The notes: generated by a model from the letters alone, not told the origin. DNA of 64,000 bases from Turbatrix aceti (GCA_963969345.1 OZ017768.1:1488001-1552000); one strand, 5' to 3'; counted from the first letter of the stretch, positions 22,862 to 34,885 are shown. A program made the numbers and translations.

Positions 22862-25043
22862 TTAACCATTATGTATAAGTTCCCAAAGAACCTGATCAAT
22901 AGCTGTTTCAAACAATGGTTCAATTCTTAGAAGTCCCGCGATAGAGAAATGTGAGTCATCACAGAACAGCGACAGTTTTGTGTTCTGATCATAAATATCA
23001 CACCGATGCGTGTCTTCGTGACAAAAAACATTTGTTTGATTGATGGTCATGCAGTTTTGGCATCCTTCCATTGCTGCTAATTGTCGCCACCAAGGGTACA
23101 TCCGATGGTTATTGTAATCCTTCTTTGACAGGTAGTAGTCATCCAGCGGTTGTCCGGTCTTCAGCATTTGAGCCATCTTTTGCGCCGGATTATGATCCAA
23201 TGTGCCATGAGGCTCTACGACAATTAGTTTACGGGTAAATTTTGAAAAAGTATTGATAACTTGTTTCATATCTAGAACAACAGATTCATTTTTTACGTCT
23301 TCGGGAAAAACTACTTGCTTTGCAAGTTGCCCAAAAAATAGTCTGAAAATAGTGTTTTGAATACTATTCAATCTAATATAGCTCACCTTTGAATAACAAT
23401 GGTTATGTCAGGGCGAACCTCTTTCATGAAAACAGGGAATATGTTAATTACTTCATCGCATTGATAAGCTTTGTTTAAAAAAACGTTAATGTGATCATAA
23501 ATAACACAACCTGGACGAGCCATAAAATACATTTTTTTAAATCGTCCGCGAAATGCTGCTTTGACGGCGTGAATTTGGCGCAACGCAAAACTGTTGCCAG
23601 TCACAAAAACAGTCAAACTGCCAGTGCCATTATAAATGCACGCTTTCATTCCTTTTTGGTTAGATTTTGGAAAGTATTTCGTTATTTCTGGATCATAGTT
23701 GCATTCTGGAATAATACAGTTAGCATATTCTTCATTCAGAGAAACTAATTCATTTTTGGAAAGAAACTGCTGAATGCCACCGGATACGATGCATTGAGGA
23801 ACGATCAGAGCAATGAATGAGACGCAGAAGCATAATACCACCAGATCAGAAGCTCGAAGAAGAGTTTTCTCAAGCAGTTCATATTGAAGGATGGAGACTG
23901 CAAATATGACGACTAATAAAATGTGGCGGTTTCCAATATTTGGGTACTGGTACTGCGTGAACACCTCCAGTGGCCAATGGATGAGGTAAACTGAATACGA
24001 AATGTCCCCGAGATAAAACATTAATTTGGTGACGATAGAATTTGGCAGCTTTGGGGGGCCGAGGTAAACAATATATGCAGTTATGATTGTTGCCGTTGTA
24101 CGAATTGCCGTTTTGTAGAAAACATGTGTGCTAACAGATGGCATGAAACAGATGGATACAAGAAACACCCCGGATATGGTTTGGATAAGTGAAACACGCT
24201 GTTCTTTTATCGATATTTTTGGTTGTATTGGAATTGAACTAGACGGCAACATTGTTTCGGTTTCGGACTTCAAATCGTACGAATTTGTGCTGAAGAAACA
24301 AAACAATTACACCAACCTAAAATTTTTAAACACACCTTGTAGCATCTCGTTTCTGTTCAATGTAGTAAACCAGAGTTCCTAGTAAAAACTGCCATAGTCG
24401 TGCTGGAGTTGAATAGAAAGACAGTGATTCGTGAGTCATAGAGAGCGCTTGAAAGCACCAACTAATGAATGAAAGAAACATTGTCATGTAAATCGGATGC
24501 TCCGACGATGCAATCCAGGAGAGCAAAAAAGGTGCCGCAAAGTAATACTGCACTTCGACGGACAGTGACCATGTATGGAGTAGAAACTTTTTAGTTGCAA
24601 CGAGTTGAAAGTAGTCCTGATTTTTCATCAGTGCTTGGAAGTTGGTACCAAACACGATTGCCAATAGACAATCATTTTGGAGAAATTTGTAATCAATTGA
24701 AATTAAAATGAATGCTCCAAGAATAATTGTCAATAGTATAGCACTCTGATAGGCTGGCATCAGACGTTTGAGTCTTCGACGGTAGAAATCCAAACGAACG
24801 CTAATGGAGAGAGTTTTTGTTGACGACAACTTTAGAATCATTGTCATGAGGTATCCAGATAGAACAAAGAAACTAAATATTACGATGCAAAAGTGAAATA
24901 AGTGATCCTGCCCCTACTTACACATCAACGCCCAAGTATCCTTGAGGTACAAATTTTGGGAACAGATGGAATCCCAAAACGGCACATATTGCAACGCAGC
25001 GAAGATATTGGATTTCTGTTCGGTTCTTCTTGATGTGCTGCAT
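22862..25043 (-). CDS. O-acyltransferase with SGNH domain (OAC family), copy 1
   Basis: Minus-strand exons 25043-24922, 24872-24336, 24289-23387 and 23342-22862 give 680 residues. The N-terminal half is an acyltransferase-3 membrane domain with about ten hydrophobic segments. R15-x10-H26 in the first helix is the conserved pair of this family, and GYLGVDVFFVLSGYLMT is its signature. The C-terminal half is an extracytoplasmic SGNH-type domain: GNSFALRQ carries the nucleophile serine, and DDSHFSIAG supplies the Asp/His pair. Such proteins move acyl groups across or within membranes onto glycans, lipids or peptides. The substrate of this one is unknown. Long stretches are identical to copy 2, which lies in the opposite orientation about 4 kb away. 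Confidence 0.92.
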
Positions 25044-25130
25044 GCTTGATGTAAGCAAGAAAAAACTTTTTTTAAAGCCGCCAAAGCTTTTAAAAGACTT
25101 TTAAAAAAATTACATAAAATAAGCTTGCAA

Positions 25131-26313
25131 GGGCTCTAGGTCGATTCAGCGTAATGCATTTTTCAGCACAGTGTACTTTTCAGCGGAGCAAAATACAGCG
25201 CAACAGACATTTCAGCGGAGTAAAAATAAGCGGAAGACGAATTCAGCGTAGATTATTTCAGCGTAAGAAAAGTGAGCGTCATTGATAACTGAGCGGATAA
25301 TAATTGAGCGGGTGTTTTTTTCAGCGCTAATTTTGAGAACACAATTAGGGGGGGGGGCTGAGTGGTCTCGAAGCGAAATCTCAGATTTTCGATGCAAGAG
25401 TACCGCGTGCGCATTTTTATTTTTATTTTTCATTTTAGATTATAAGTTTCGTTGTAGGAGCATCAGAATTTGAATTTTTGACTTTTTGCACCGTTCGATC
25501 GTGTTTTCTGGTTTTTTATTTTTTTTAATCGTTTTTTTCGCTTTTTGTTGCTTTTTTTTCGGTGTTTCGTGATCAATAGGAAGGTGAAGACACGAGAAGG
25601 TACCTGCTTTGTACTTTTGAAATGTCATACACGGGTACTGAATCTGCCAAAAACTAAATAAAAGCTTAACACTTGCTGTAAACCGGATAAAAAAAATATA
25701 AATCTGTGACCACGGATTGGATAAAATCTATATCCGTGCTTTCCATCGAGTTTTGAAGATAAACTTCGGAAACAAGCATTTTGGAATTTTGGGATAAAGG
25801 ATGCATCCAGTTTAAACCAAGTCAGGATTTTATTGTGTTTTTAGTTGATTCGATATACGTGTACAATGTCCAAAAAGCACAAAGCAGGTGCAGTTCATTG
25901 TTTGAACCTTCCTATTAATCACTAAACACCGAAGAAAGCAACAAAAAGCGAAAAAAACGGTAAAAAAGATCGAAAAACGAGAAAACAAAAAGGGATGCAA
26001 ACAGCCTAAAAAGTCAAAAAAACAAATTTTTGGTGTTCCCGCGACGAAAATTATTATCAAAAATCAAAAATACCAAAATTATCGCTTTGAGGCCGCTCAG
26101 TGCGCACGCGCGCCCTTCCTGATGATCACTAGTCCGCTGAATTGCTAACTCCGCTGAATTATCACTCCGCTGAAAAGTACAGTTGCGCTTAGTTTGGGCC
26201 CGCTGAGAGTTGCTCCGCTGAATTTTCCTTCGCTGTGTTTTTCTTCGCTGAGTTTTGCACTACGCTGAGTTTTTCGTTCCGCTGAAAAATACTCCGCGCA
26301 AACAGCCGGCCCC
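25131..26313. mobile_element. Foldback element with TTCAGCG subterminal arrays, MULE-like
   Basis: Flanked by a 9-bp direct repeat GCTTGCAAG (25123-25131 and 26314-26322; 8 bp if the shared G is counted as element). The ends are GGGCTCTAGG and, inverted, GGGGCCGGCT. The left 200 nt contain about ten TTCAGCG/GAGCG words and the right 200 nt the inverse CGCTGAA words. Inside these, arms at about 25480-25640 and 25860-26030 are inverted copies of each other, sharing for instance CTTTTTGTTGCTTT and AATAGGAAGGT. Target length and long degenerate terminal repeats suggest a non-autonomous Mutator-like element, but the class is uncertain. Confidence 0.7.
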
Positions 26314-26984
26314 GCTTGCAAGCAATAATGTGAAAAAATTGTATTCTCCCATTATTCGTTCTTGCATCGGATTCGAACTGACTAAGAACTCATCTATGGG
26401 TTTGGTGTTAAGTGCGTGCGATATTGACTTTTGTAGGACGTTTAAATTTCGAATCATTCCCTGCCGATGCACCAAATGTGGGGGAGAGCAGGCAGTTGCC
26501 CCCTGGGTGTCAACAGTCGGGATGATACACGTACAATAGACAAAGGGACAAACTGGCAGACTGCCTTGCCTGCCCGGATACAAGGAAGGGGGAAGTGATG
26601 AGATATTCCAAAACGCATGTGAGTATCGGCATGATGCCTCGCTTTCGCGAGAGTCTTCACTAATACTTTCCTCATCCTCATTATGAATAAAAAATTTTAT
26701 GACTAGTTTTGCTGCGCCAAAATTGCAAAACGAATCCCTGGGTGTCGTAATGATGTCTAATGGCGCCGTTTTGGACATTTTGTGGTCAATCCGGAACCTG
26801 AAAACTAAAAATGAGGGGTATTTTGCCAATAACAGAAACTAATTCAAAAATCATCAGGGTGTTTTGAAAAAACATTTTTTTTTAGTTTTTTTGCTCGGCC
26901 AATCGCAAAAAAATGACACTATGTTTGGAGTCGTGTGCCACGACTCGTGGTTTGTCTGAAAGTTGGTGCCAAACATGATTGCTA

Positions 26985-28256
26985 CTCACAAAAAAATGAC
27001 TCGAATGGACATGTTCCATTAAAAAATTTGTATCGATATTCATTACCCGCAATGGACAAAATCCATTAATTCTCGAAAAAAACTTTTACCCGTAAAAGAC
27101 AAAATTCAAAATTTGAGAAATGGAAAATGTCTTTTATATTGAAAAGATTTTGACCCTCGAAAAAACAAAAACAGATGCAAACTAATTTGCATGTGTGTTT
27201 TAAATGAAAAATGTCCATTAAATTGAAAAGACTTATTGATAATCAAAAACAAAAACAAATGCAAAATAATTTGCAAGTGTTTGTGGCGATGGGTTTGAAA
27301 AAATGACAAAAGTCGAAAACGAGCTTTTGTCATTTTTTCTTCTTATCGTGATTCCCGGCGCGATTTTTTGCGCATTTTTGCATTATGAACTTAAAATTAT
27401 AATAATTTTTGTCCTATCGTTTTCATTCATGTTTTCAATTGTGTTTGTTTATAAGTGCTTTGCTGCTATGTTGTTTCCCTCCGTCGTATATTTTCTGCTC
27501 GCCGTCAACGGCTGTGCTACATAGACGAATTGTTGATTGACTTCAACCATGGTAAGAATTTTGCTCGGGTAATATTTACTGTTTGGGGTTTGCATGACAT
27601 GTGTTTTTCTAACAAAACCGTATAGTCGTCAGTTGGCAATGTTGTGGTTTTGATTCTGCGTGTTGTTAGTATTTTGAGGTTGGCGTTTGAGTTTGGGGAA
27701 AAATAGGTTGATGACGATTGGATGGAGATTTGTTGATTACGGCGTTTCAAAACTGCATGCCTTGCCAAAGCACTACTATACAACTTGTTAGAAAAACACA
27801 TGTCATGCACCTCAAGACCATTTTTTTCATGAAGTATTTTCATTTTTTAGGATGCCAATGTTATTGCCGCCGCCGAAATCGACATCTTCGGAATCGTCCT
27901 CAAGCTTCCCTCTCATCGAATCAATCAGATCAAGTGACCGTTAACTCGACAACGTAATTTTTTGTCTGTTTGAATGTAATTTGTTGTTTATGTGTATGAT
28001 ATCGTTGGTAAATAGAAATGACCTACTGTAGCAAAACGCGTGGGTGGAATGGGGTCAGAGCAGAACGAAATCGCGGCGAAAGAATATTCATGACACTTTG
28101 CCAAGCTTTGGGGAATGGACATTGTCTTTCAAGGATAATGGACTTTATCTATTCAACCCGAGGGAATGGACTTGTCTATTATTGCATGAAACGATTGACA
28201 TGTCCATTACTTGGGATTGACATTTCAATTACCGGTGAATATCATTTTTTTGTGAG
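26985..28256. mobile_element. Tc1/mariner-like non-autonomous element, 1.27 kb
   Basis: Perfect 15-bp inverted ends CTCACAAAAAAATGA (26985-26999) and TCATTTTTTTGTGAG (28242-28256), flanked by TA (26983-26984, 28257-28258). Subterminal ATGGACAT/ATGTCCAT words recur near both ends. An internal perfect 24-bp inverted pair lies at 27592-27615 and 27785-27808. No transposase is visible. TA target and short TIRs fit Tc1/mariner. A tiny possible spliced ORF lies inside. Confidence 0.7.
27549..27937 (+). CDS. Possible micro-gene inside the TA-flanked element
   Basis: ATG at 27549-27551 abuts a GTAAGA donor. An acceptor TTTTTTAG at 27843-27850 leads to an exon 27851-27937. The join reads M-DANVIAAAEIDIFGIVLKLP-SHRINQIK-stop, 29 residues. 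The LKLPSHRINQI stretch looks like helices 2-3 of a death-fold domain (compare the LGLSxxxINQI pattern). It may be a captured host exon rather than a gene, because 29 residues cannot form a full domain. Highly tentative. Confidence 0.2.
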
Positions 28257-29141
28257 TAATAGTCCATCCTGTAGTCAATCTTCATTCGTTTACTTTACTT
28301 TTACTTTACTTTATTACTCTTACTCGTATTTTAAAATACATAATTAAATTTAATGTCCTAGAAATAATGATCAGAAAAATAGTTGGCATTGAAATGGACA
28401 TTTGCGCCTCCGATTTTTTTTGCTTTTTTTTGCCAAGCAAAATTTTTTTTCAGTTTGCATTTAGATATAATTAAATCAAACAATAAAGAACAGAAAAAAT
28501 GTGGTGGCACAAATTTAGAAGATTTGTTTACATCAATTTTTCTTTTTATATATCATTTTCACAGAAACGCCATGATAACATCTTTGATTGACACCAAGAA
28601 TAAAAAACTTCCAGCAAGTCGGCACTTGATGTATTTGACAAACAAAAAACTAAGTAAAGGTTTGAATCAATAACACAAAAATCGAATTTATAAACAGTTA
28701 ACTTTATAAACTGTTTTGTCGCAAACATAAACATTCAAAAAAATGGGAAACTTTCGAAGCCATAAATATGGCTTTTTTCGTTCGCAAGATTTTAAGAATA
28801 ATATTGTGTATATTTAATTTAAATATTACGAGTTTTGTATAAAAGTTGTTTATCACCATGCTTTACGACATCAGTTGGTGCAAACTTGTGGGGGGTTGCT
28901 TTTTTGGTAGCAATTTTATTTTTTATTAGTTACAATCGTTATGCATAAAGTGCAAGGCGTCACTTCTTGTTTGAATGGCCTTGACGCGGGCGCCTGGCGT
29001 GGTCGTGAATACCATTTTTCATTTTTCGAAATATGAATTTTCGATCATCAGTAGGGCCCCACCACTTGTACATATAATAGTTCGTTGCGGTACACACGTA
29101 TTTCGAATTACTTCTTTAGTTCAGACACATATTTATTGATC

Positions 29142-31348
29142 ATGCTACATACCAAAAAAAATCGAACAGAAATCCAATGTCTCCGTTGCGTTGCAATATG
29201 TGCCGTTTTGGGATTCCATCTGTTCCCAAAATTTGTACCTCAAGGATACTTGGGCGTTGATGTGTAAGTTGATACGATACACATTCCCTTTTGTCACACT
29301 TCAAAATTTTCCAGATTTTTTGTTTTATCCGGATACCTTATGACTATGATTCTCAAGTATTCAGCTACCAAGAAACTCTCTTATAGCGTTATTCTGGATT
29401 TTTACCGGCGAAGACTGAAGCGCCTTATGCCAGCCTATCTGAGTGCCATACTTTTGACAGTGGTGCTCGGTGCATTTATTCTAACAAAAGTTGATTACAA
29501 ATTTCTTCAACAAGACGGTATATTGGCTACAGTGTTTGGAACAAATTTTGAGGCATTGATGAAAAATCAGGACTACTTTCAACTCGTTGCAACCAAAAAG
29601 TTTTTACTCCATACATGGTCATTATCTGTCGAAGTGCAGTATTACTTTGCGGCACCTTTTGTGCTGGCCTGGATTGCATCGTCGGAGCATCCGATTTACA
29701 TGACAATGTTTCTTTCATTCATTAGTTGGTGCTTTCAAGCGCTCTCTATGACTCACGAATCACTGTCTTTCTATTCAACTCCAGCACGACTATGGCAGTT
29801 TTTACTAGGAACTCTGGTTTACTACATTGAACAGAAACGAGATGCTACAAGGTATGTTTAAAAATTTATAAAAATTGTTTAGGTTGGTGTAATTGTTTTG
29901 TTTCTTCAGCACAAATTCGTACGATTTGAAGTCCGAAACCGAAACAATGTTGCCGTCTAGTTCAATTCCAATACAACCAAAAATATCGATAAAAGAACAG
30001 CGTGTTTCACTTATCCAAACCATATCCGGGGTGTTTCTTGTATCCATCTGTTTCATGCCATCTGTTAGCACACATGTTTTCTACAAAACGGCAATTCGTA
30101 CAACGGCAACAATCATAACTGCATATATTGTTTACCTCGGCCCCCCAAAGCTGCCAAATTCTATCGTCACCAAATTAATGTTTTATCTCGGGGACATTTC
30201 GTATTCAGTTTACCTCATCCATTGGCCACTGGAGGTGTTCACGCAGTACCAGTACCCAAATATTGGAAACCGCCACATTTTATTAGTCGTCATATTTGCA
30301 GTCTCCATCCTTCAATATGAACTGCTTGAGAAAACTCTTCTTCGAGCTTCTGATCTGGTGGTATTATGCTTCTGCGTCTCATTCATTGCTCTGATCGTTC
30401 CTCAATGCATCGTATCCGGTGGCATTCAGCAGTTACTTCCAGCATTCGATACAAATAACGCCATTGCTCTGAATGAAGAATACGCCCACTGTATTTGTCC
30501 GCAGTGCAACTATGACCCAGAAATAACTAAATATTATCCTAACTCTACACGAAAAGCTGTGTATGCATGCACTTATAAGGGAACTGGAACATTGACTGTA
30601 TTTGTGGTTGGAAACAGCTTTGCCATGCGCCAAATTCGAGCCGTCCAAAACGCTTTTCGGGGAAGATTCAAAACGATGTATTACATGGCTCGTCCATCGT
30701 GTCTGGTCTTTGAACACATAAATCCGATGTTAGATAAAAATTTCCAATGCGACGAACTGGGAAACAGAACTCGTGTTTTTATGAAGAAAGTTCGTCCCGA
30801 TATTACTTTCGTGATACAAGGGTGAGTTTTTTACTTGAAATGTTACATATAGAGAAATATTTTTTTACAGAAGTTTCGGCGACTTTCTTTCGGAAAAAGT
30901 AGCATCCCCTTCAGACGTCAAAAGTGAATCCATTGTTTTGGGTATGAAACATTTTATACGGATTTATTCCCACTATACGCGCAAATTGATAATCGTCGAG
31001 CCTCACGCCAAACTTAGGCACAATCCCGCACAGAAGATGGCCAGACTGCTCAAAACTGGGCAACCTCTCGATGACTACTACATGTTGGAAGAGGACTACA
31101 AAAAGTCTCAGATGTATATTTGGTGGCGTCATCTTGCGGCCATGGAAGGTTGTCGAAATTGTATGACGATCAATGAAACGAGTGTACTGTGCCACAAAGA
31201 CACTCATCGATGTGACATTTATGACCAGGACACAAAACTGTCTTTGTACTGTGATGCCTCACATTTGTCCATCGCAGGAATCAAGAGAGTTCAGCCATTG
31301 TATGATGCAGCCGTTGATAAGATTCTTTATGAACTTGATGGCCAATAG
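29142..31348 (+). CDS. O-acyltransferase with SGNH domain (OAC family), copy 2
   Basis: Exons 29142-29263, 29315-29851, 29910-30821 and 30871-31348 give 682 residues. Exons 1 and 2 are exactly the same length as in copy 1. From QLVATKKFLL in exon 2 to SGGIQQ in exon 3 the two proteins are almost identical, including intron 2 at DNA level. After SGGIQQ they diverge to ordinary paralogue level (SGNH motifs GNSFAMRQ and DASHLSIAG). The topology predicts a multi-pass membrane domain with the SGNH domain outside the cytosol. The C-terminal region is cysteine-rich (CRNCMTIN...CHKDTHRCDIY), consistent with a disulphide-bonded luminal domain. Confidence 0.93.
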
Positions 31349-32223
31349 ATTGTTGTTTTTAAAACGCCTTTATATATGAGTATAAATCTTATGATATTTC
31401 GCACAAATGAAACCTAATTTGACTTGTTTGTATGGGTTACTGTCGTTTATTTTGATTCAGGTCAAAAGCGCAACAATAAAAAACAATTTAACAACAAACA
31501 GCTTTTTGCTACACCATTACATCATATTTAATGGTTTGTATCACAACATCATAAGATTACACCATTAATGTATGCTGAATAAATTTCCCCTGAACGTTTT
31601 GTTGTCACTTTTATAATTGAAAAAGCCTCACCAAACCTTGATTCCAAATATTTCTCACATTCAGCAAACAATTCAAGTTTAGTAAATATTTTGCTCGAAC
31701 TGCCCAGAAATTACGTCATTGCGAGAAGGGGGGAGGGGGGTCAGTCCAAAAATGATGGAGGGAGGGGGGGGGTAAATGAGGTCAAAATGACGTCACTTAA
31801 TAATTTCAAAAATTGGCTTACGAATTTTCTAAATTTCAGATTTTTTGTGCTAAAATGCGCTGAATACTGACTGATTTTGCTCTACAATAAATATCTTTCA
31901 CGAATGTTTTTTATCTGACCGACTCCGAATAGATTTCTTAAAAAAACCTAAAAAACTACACAATAATTTCTGCATTTCAATCTGGAAGTAGTTTTTAGCA
32001 AAATTTTTAGAAAAAAAGTCAATTTAAGCTTGCAAAAAAACCGCTAAATAATGACGATTATTTTCAAAATGACGTCATTTAAAGGGGGGGGGGGGTCCAG
32101 GGTGTCCCACGTTGCAATGACGACCGATGACAGAAGGGGGAGGGGGGTAAAAAATCCCCGATTTTGCGATGACGTAATTTCTGGACAAACTCTTTCTTAG
32201 CTGTACAGAATTTTTAGACAATC
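31349..32223. other. Spacer between OAC copies 2 and 3
   Basis: About 355 nt of AT-rich 3' flank of copy 2, then a MITE (31704-32184), leaving only 39 nt before the copy 3 start codon. No gene seen. Confidence 0.5.
31704..32184. mobile_element. MITE with CCAGAAATTACGTCAT ends, 481 bp
   Basis: Perfect 16-bp terminal inverted repeats CCAGAAATTACGTCAT (31704-31719) and ATGACGTAATTTCTGG (32169-32184). Each is followed inward by a G-rich run (GGGGGGAGGGGGG type) and an AATGACGTCA palindrome. No clear target duplication is visible, so the superfamily is unassigned. It ends 39 nt before the OAC copy 3 ATG and so occupies its promoter. Confidence 0.75.
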
Positions 32224-34353
32224 ATGCAGCCCATTAAAAAAAACCGTACAGAAATACAATGTCTTCGTTGTTTGGCAATATGTGCCGTTGTAGCATATCA
32301 TGTGTATCCTACTGTCATCCCTGGAGGATATTTAGGTCTTGATGTGTAAGTTTGCTAAAATATCAACTAGTCTTGTTTATCGTGCTAATACTTTAGATTC
32401 TTTGTGTTATCCGGATACCTCATGACCATGATATTAAATTTTTCGTCGACCAAGAAGCTCTCCATAGTCGTCATTTTTGATTTCTACCGTCGAAGACTCA
32501 AGCGTTTGTTGCCCGCTTACCTAGTTGTTATACTCTCCACAATGATTCTCGGAGCATTCATTTTAACTCAAATAGACTACAAGTTTCTTCAATTTGATGG
32601 TTTCATAGCAGTCTTGTTTGGAACCAACATTGAAGGGCTTTTGTTACCCAAAAACTACTTGTTACTTAATTCGGTAAAACCGTTTCTACTCCATACTTGG
32701 TCGTTATCTGCTGAAATGCAGTATTACTTTGTGGCACCGTTTTTGCTGGCGTGGATTGCCTCTGTGAAGCATCCAATTTACACGATCGTGGTTCTGTCGC
32801 TGATAAGTTGGGGCTTTCAGGTATTGACCCTGTCCGATATATGGTGGTATTTTTGTTCTGTGCCAGCCAGATTGTGGCAATTTCTGTTAGGAACCCTGGC
32901 TTTTTATATTGAACAAAAAGATCATTCTCAGGATATTCCAGGGTAGTGAAATAACAATCAGTCGATATTTATAATACCTTTTCAGTGAAACCCCAGTCCA
33001 TAATACTCGGCGCCAAATCGTTATCAGCTTACTTCTTTGTATTCTTATAATACTCCCAATTAAGACCGAAAATACCAAATACGGTATTTTAATAGTTGCA
33101 TTTCGCACAACGGCTACGGTCTTGGCTGCTTACATAGTTTACCTTGGTCCTCCTAAATTGTCCGACGGAATTGTTACACGTGGAATACTGTATTTCGGTG
33201 ATATTTCCTATTCAATATACCTCGTTCACATGCCGTTAACGATTTTTATGCTATATCGGTATGAAAAAGAAGGAAATAATTTTATTTTGATACTCGTCTT
33301 TCTTGCACTGTCTGTAGTTCAATACGAACTATTCGAAAAAACCCTACTTCAAGCTACAAATTTTACAGTATTTTTCGTGTGCGTCTTGCTTTTTGCGATA
33401 GTTGTTCCTCTATGCACTGTTTCCGGTGGCCTACAGCTGGTTCTACCGAGAAATTCCATTGATCTTGTTACTCTGAATGAAGATGCCGCAACTTGTTTTA
33501 CCCCAAGTGAGTGCCCATACGATGCTGAAGTTGCAAAATACTACCCCGAGTCCATAAAAGACGACGCAAATGCCTGTACTTATGAAGGAACCGGCAAATT
33601 AACTGTACTCGTGACTGGAAACACTTTTGCAAAGCGTCAAGTTCACACTGTTCTAGCGGCATTCCGGGAACGATACAAAAAGTTGTACTTTATATCTCAT
33701 CCAAAGTGTTTTATTTTTGAAAATCGCGATTCGTGATGACAAATTCGAATGTGAAGAAATGCGAAGCAGTGCAGAAGCTTTCATGCGGGGTGTTCGTCCT
33801 GACATAACCTTTGTCATACAGGGGTTAGTTATTTTTTTTTGCGAACTTCAGATCCTGATATCTGAAAACATTTTACAGGGGTTCCATGGGATTGATTTCT
33901 TATTATGCGCTGTCAATCGATGAAGTAAAAAAAGAACCCCTCGTGAAGGAGATGAAACGTGTGATTGAGATTTACTCTAACTTCACACGTAAATTAATTA
34001 TCGTCGAACCTCATGCCATACTGCTACAAAACCCTGCTCAAATGGTTGCTCGTAAGCTTAAAACGGGACAATCGCTGGACAATTACAATTTGCCAGAAGA
34101 ACAGTACAAGATTTCTCAGATGTATGCATGGTGGCGGCATTTGGCAGCCATGGAGGGGTGCCAAAACTGCATGACCATTAATCAAACAAACGTGTTTTGT
34201 CACGAAGACACTCAGAAGTGTGATCTTTATGAAAAAGACACAGGGATGTCATTGTTTTGTGATCATGATCATTTGTCTGATGCGGGACTCGACAGAATTC
34301 AACCGTTATACAAAAATGCTATTAATAAGGTGCTTTATGAACTTGATGCATAA
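32224..34353 (+). pseudogene. O-acyltransferase with SGNH domain, copy 3, frameshifted
   Basis: Exons 32224-32345, 32397-32942, 32986-33823 and 33879-34353 align with the other copies, but exon 3 breaks near 33735. The frame reads ...CFIFENRDS then TGA, while the conserved continuation (DDKFECEE...VRPDITFVIQG) is one base out of register. Against paralogues the break is a net loss of about 5 nt between the FE and DK residues. Everything else is intact: R/H pair, GYLGLDVFFVLSGYLMT, a GNTFAKRQ in place of GNSFALRQ (serine replaced by threonine at the nucleophile position), and DHDHLSDAG. The Ser-to-Thr change supports loss of SGNH activity apart from the frameshift. A sequencing error could explain the frameshift but not the substitution. 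Confidence 0.75.
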
Positions 34354-34885
34354 ATAATTAATAAATTTGACTTTTAACAAGGGACTAAAAGGGACGGGGC
34401 CAAAATGCGGCTGCCCATCAAGCCCGATTTTGACCCGTCGATGCATGATCGCAAAATTGCAATTTTATTTACTTTTACAAAAAAATTTGTCAAAATAAAA
34501 GTGTATCCATGAAGCGCTCAGGTGCAATCAACATGACTGATTTTTTTCTTTTGCACGTTTTTTTTGTTTCTCAGCAGTATTTGAAAGAAAACTAACGCCA
34601 AAGTTCAGCTTGTTCATCCCCTGACTGTAACCCCTAAAACGATAATACGCTCGCGTTCACCGGAAGAAGCAGAAAAAGCCGCTACAGGCTCCTTTAGCAG
34701 ACAAATAAAATAAAATAGACTCGTCGCAAAGCCATAACATTGGTTTTTGAATCGCTTAGCGCCAATGCGTTTCCTCTAAAGGCAAAAATATTTATTTATT
34801 CCTTTGAATGTCACTTGCATTTGTGTTTTTCTATGATATTTTTTAGACTTTTTTTAACCTGTCTTAATTTCAATTTTTTTCAGAA
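34354..34885. other. Spacer between OAC copy 3 and the BEN-like gene
   Basis: AT-rich 3' flank with AATAAA shortly after the copy 3 stop, then a weakly GC-rich stretch (34400-34440). The acceptor TTTTTTTCAG ends at 34883, 2 nt before the next ATG. No gene seen. Confidence 0.45.

Larger units (their letters stand above)
25044..29141. other. Spacer between divergent OAC copies, mostly mobile elements
   Basis: Of the 4.1 kb, 25131-26313 and 26985-28256 are inverted-repeat elements. The remaining pieces (25044-25130, 26323-26982, 28259-29141) hold no supported gene. 26260-26829 is open on the minus strand but has no recognisable motif, and a tRNA B-box-like word (GTTCGAATCC, minus strand) near 26360-26370 may be a decayed tRNA. 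Confidence 0.5.

Noticed and set aside
26260..26829. 189-codon minus-strand ORF as a gene
   Set aside because: No motif or good start context; it overlaps the right arm of the foldback element and its composition is not gene-like.
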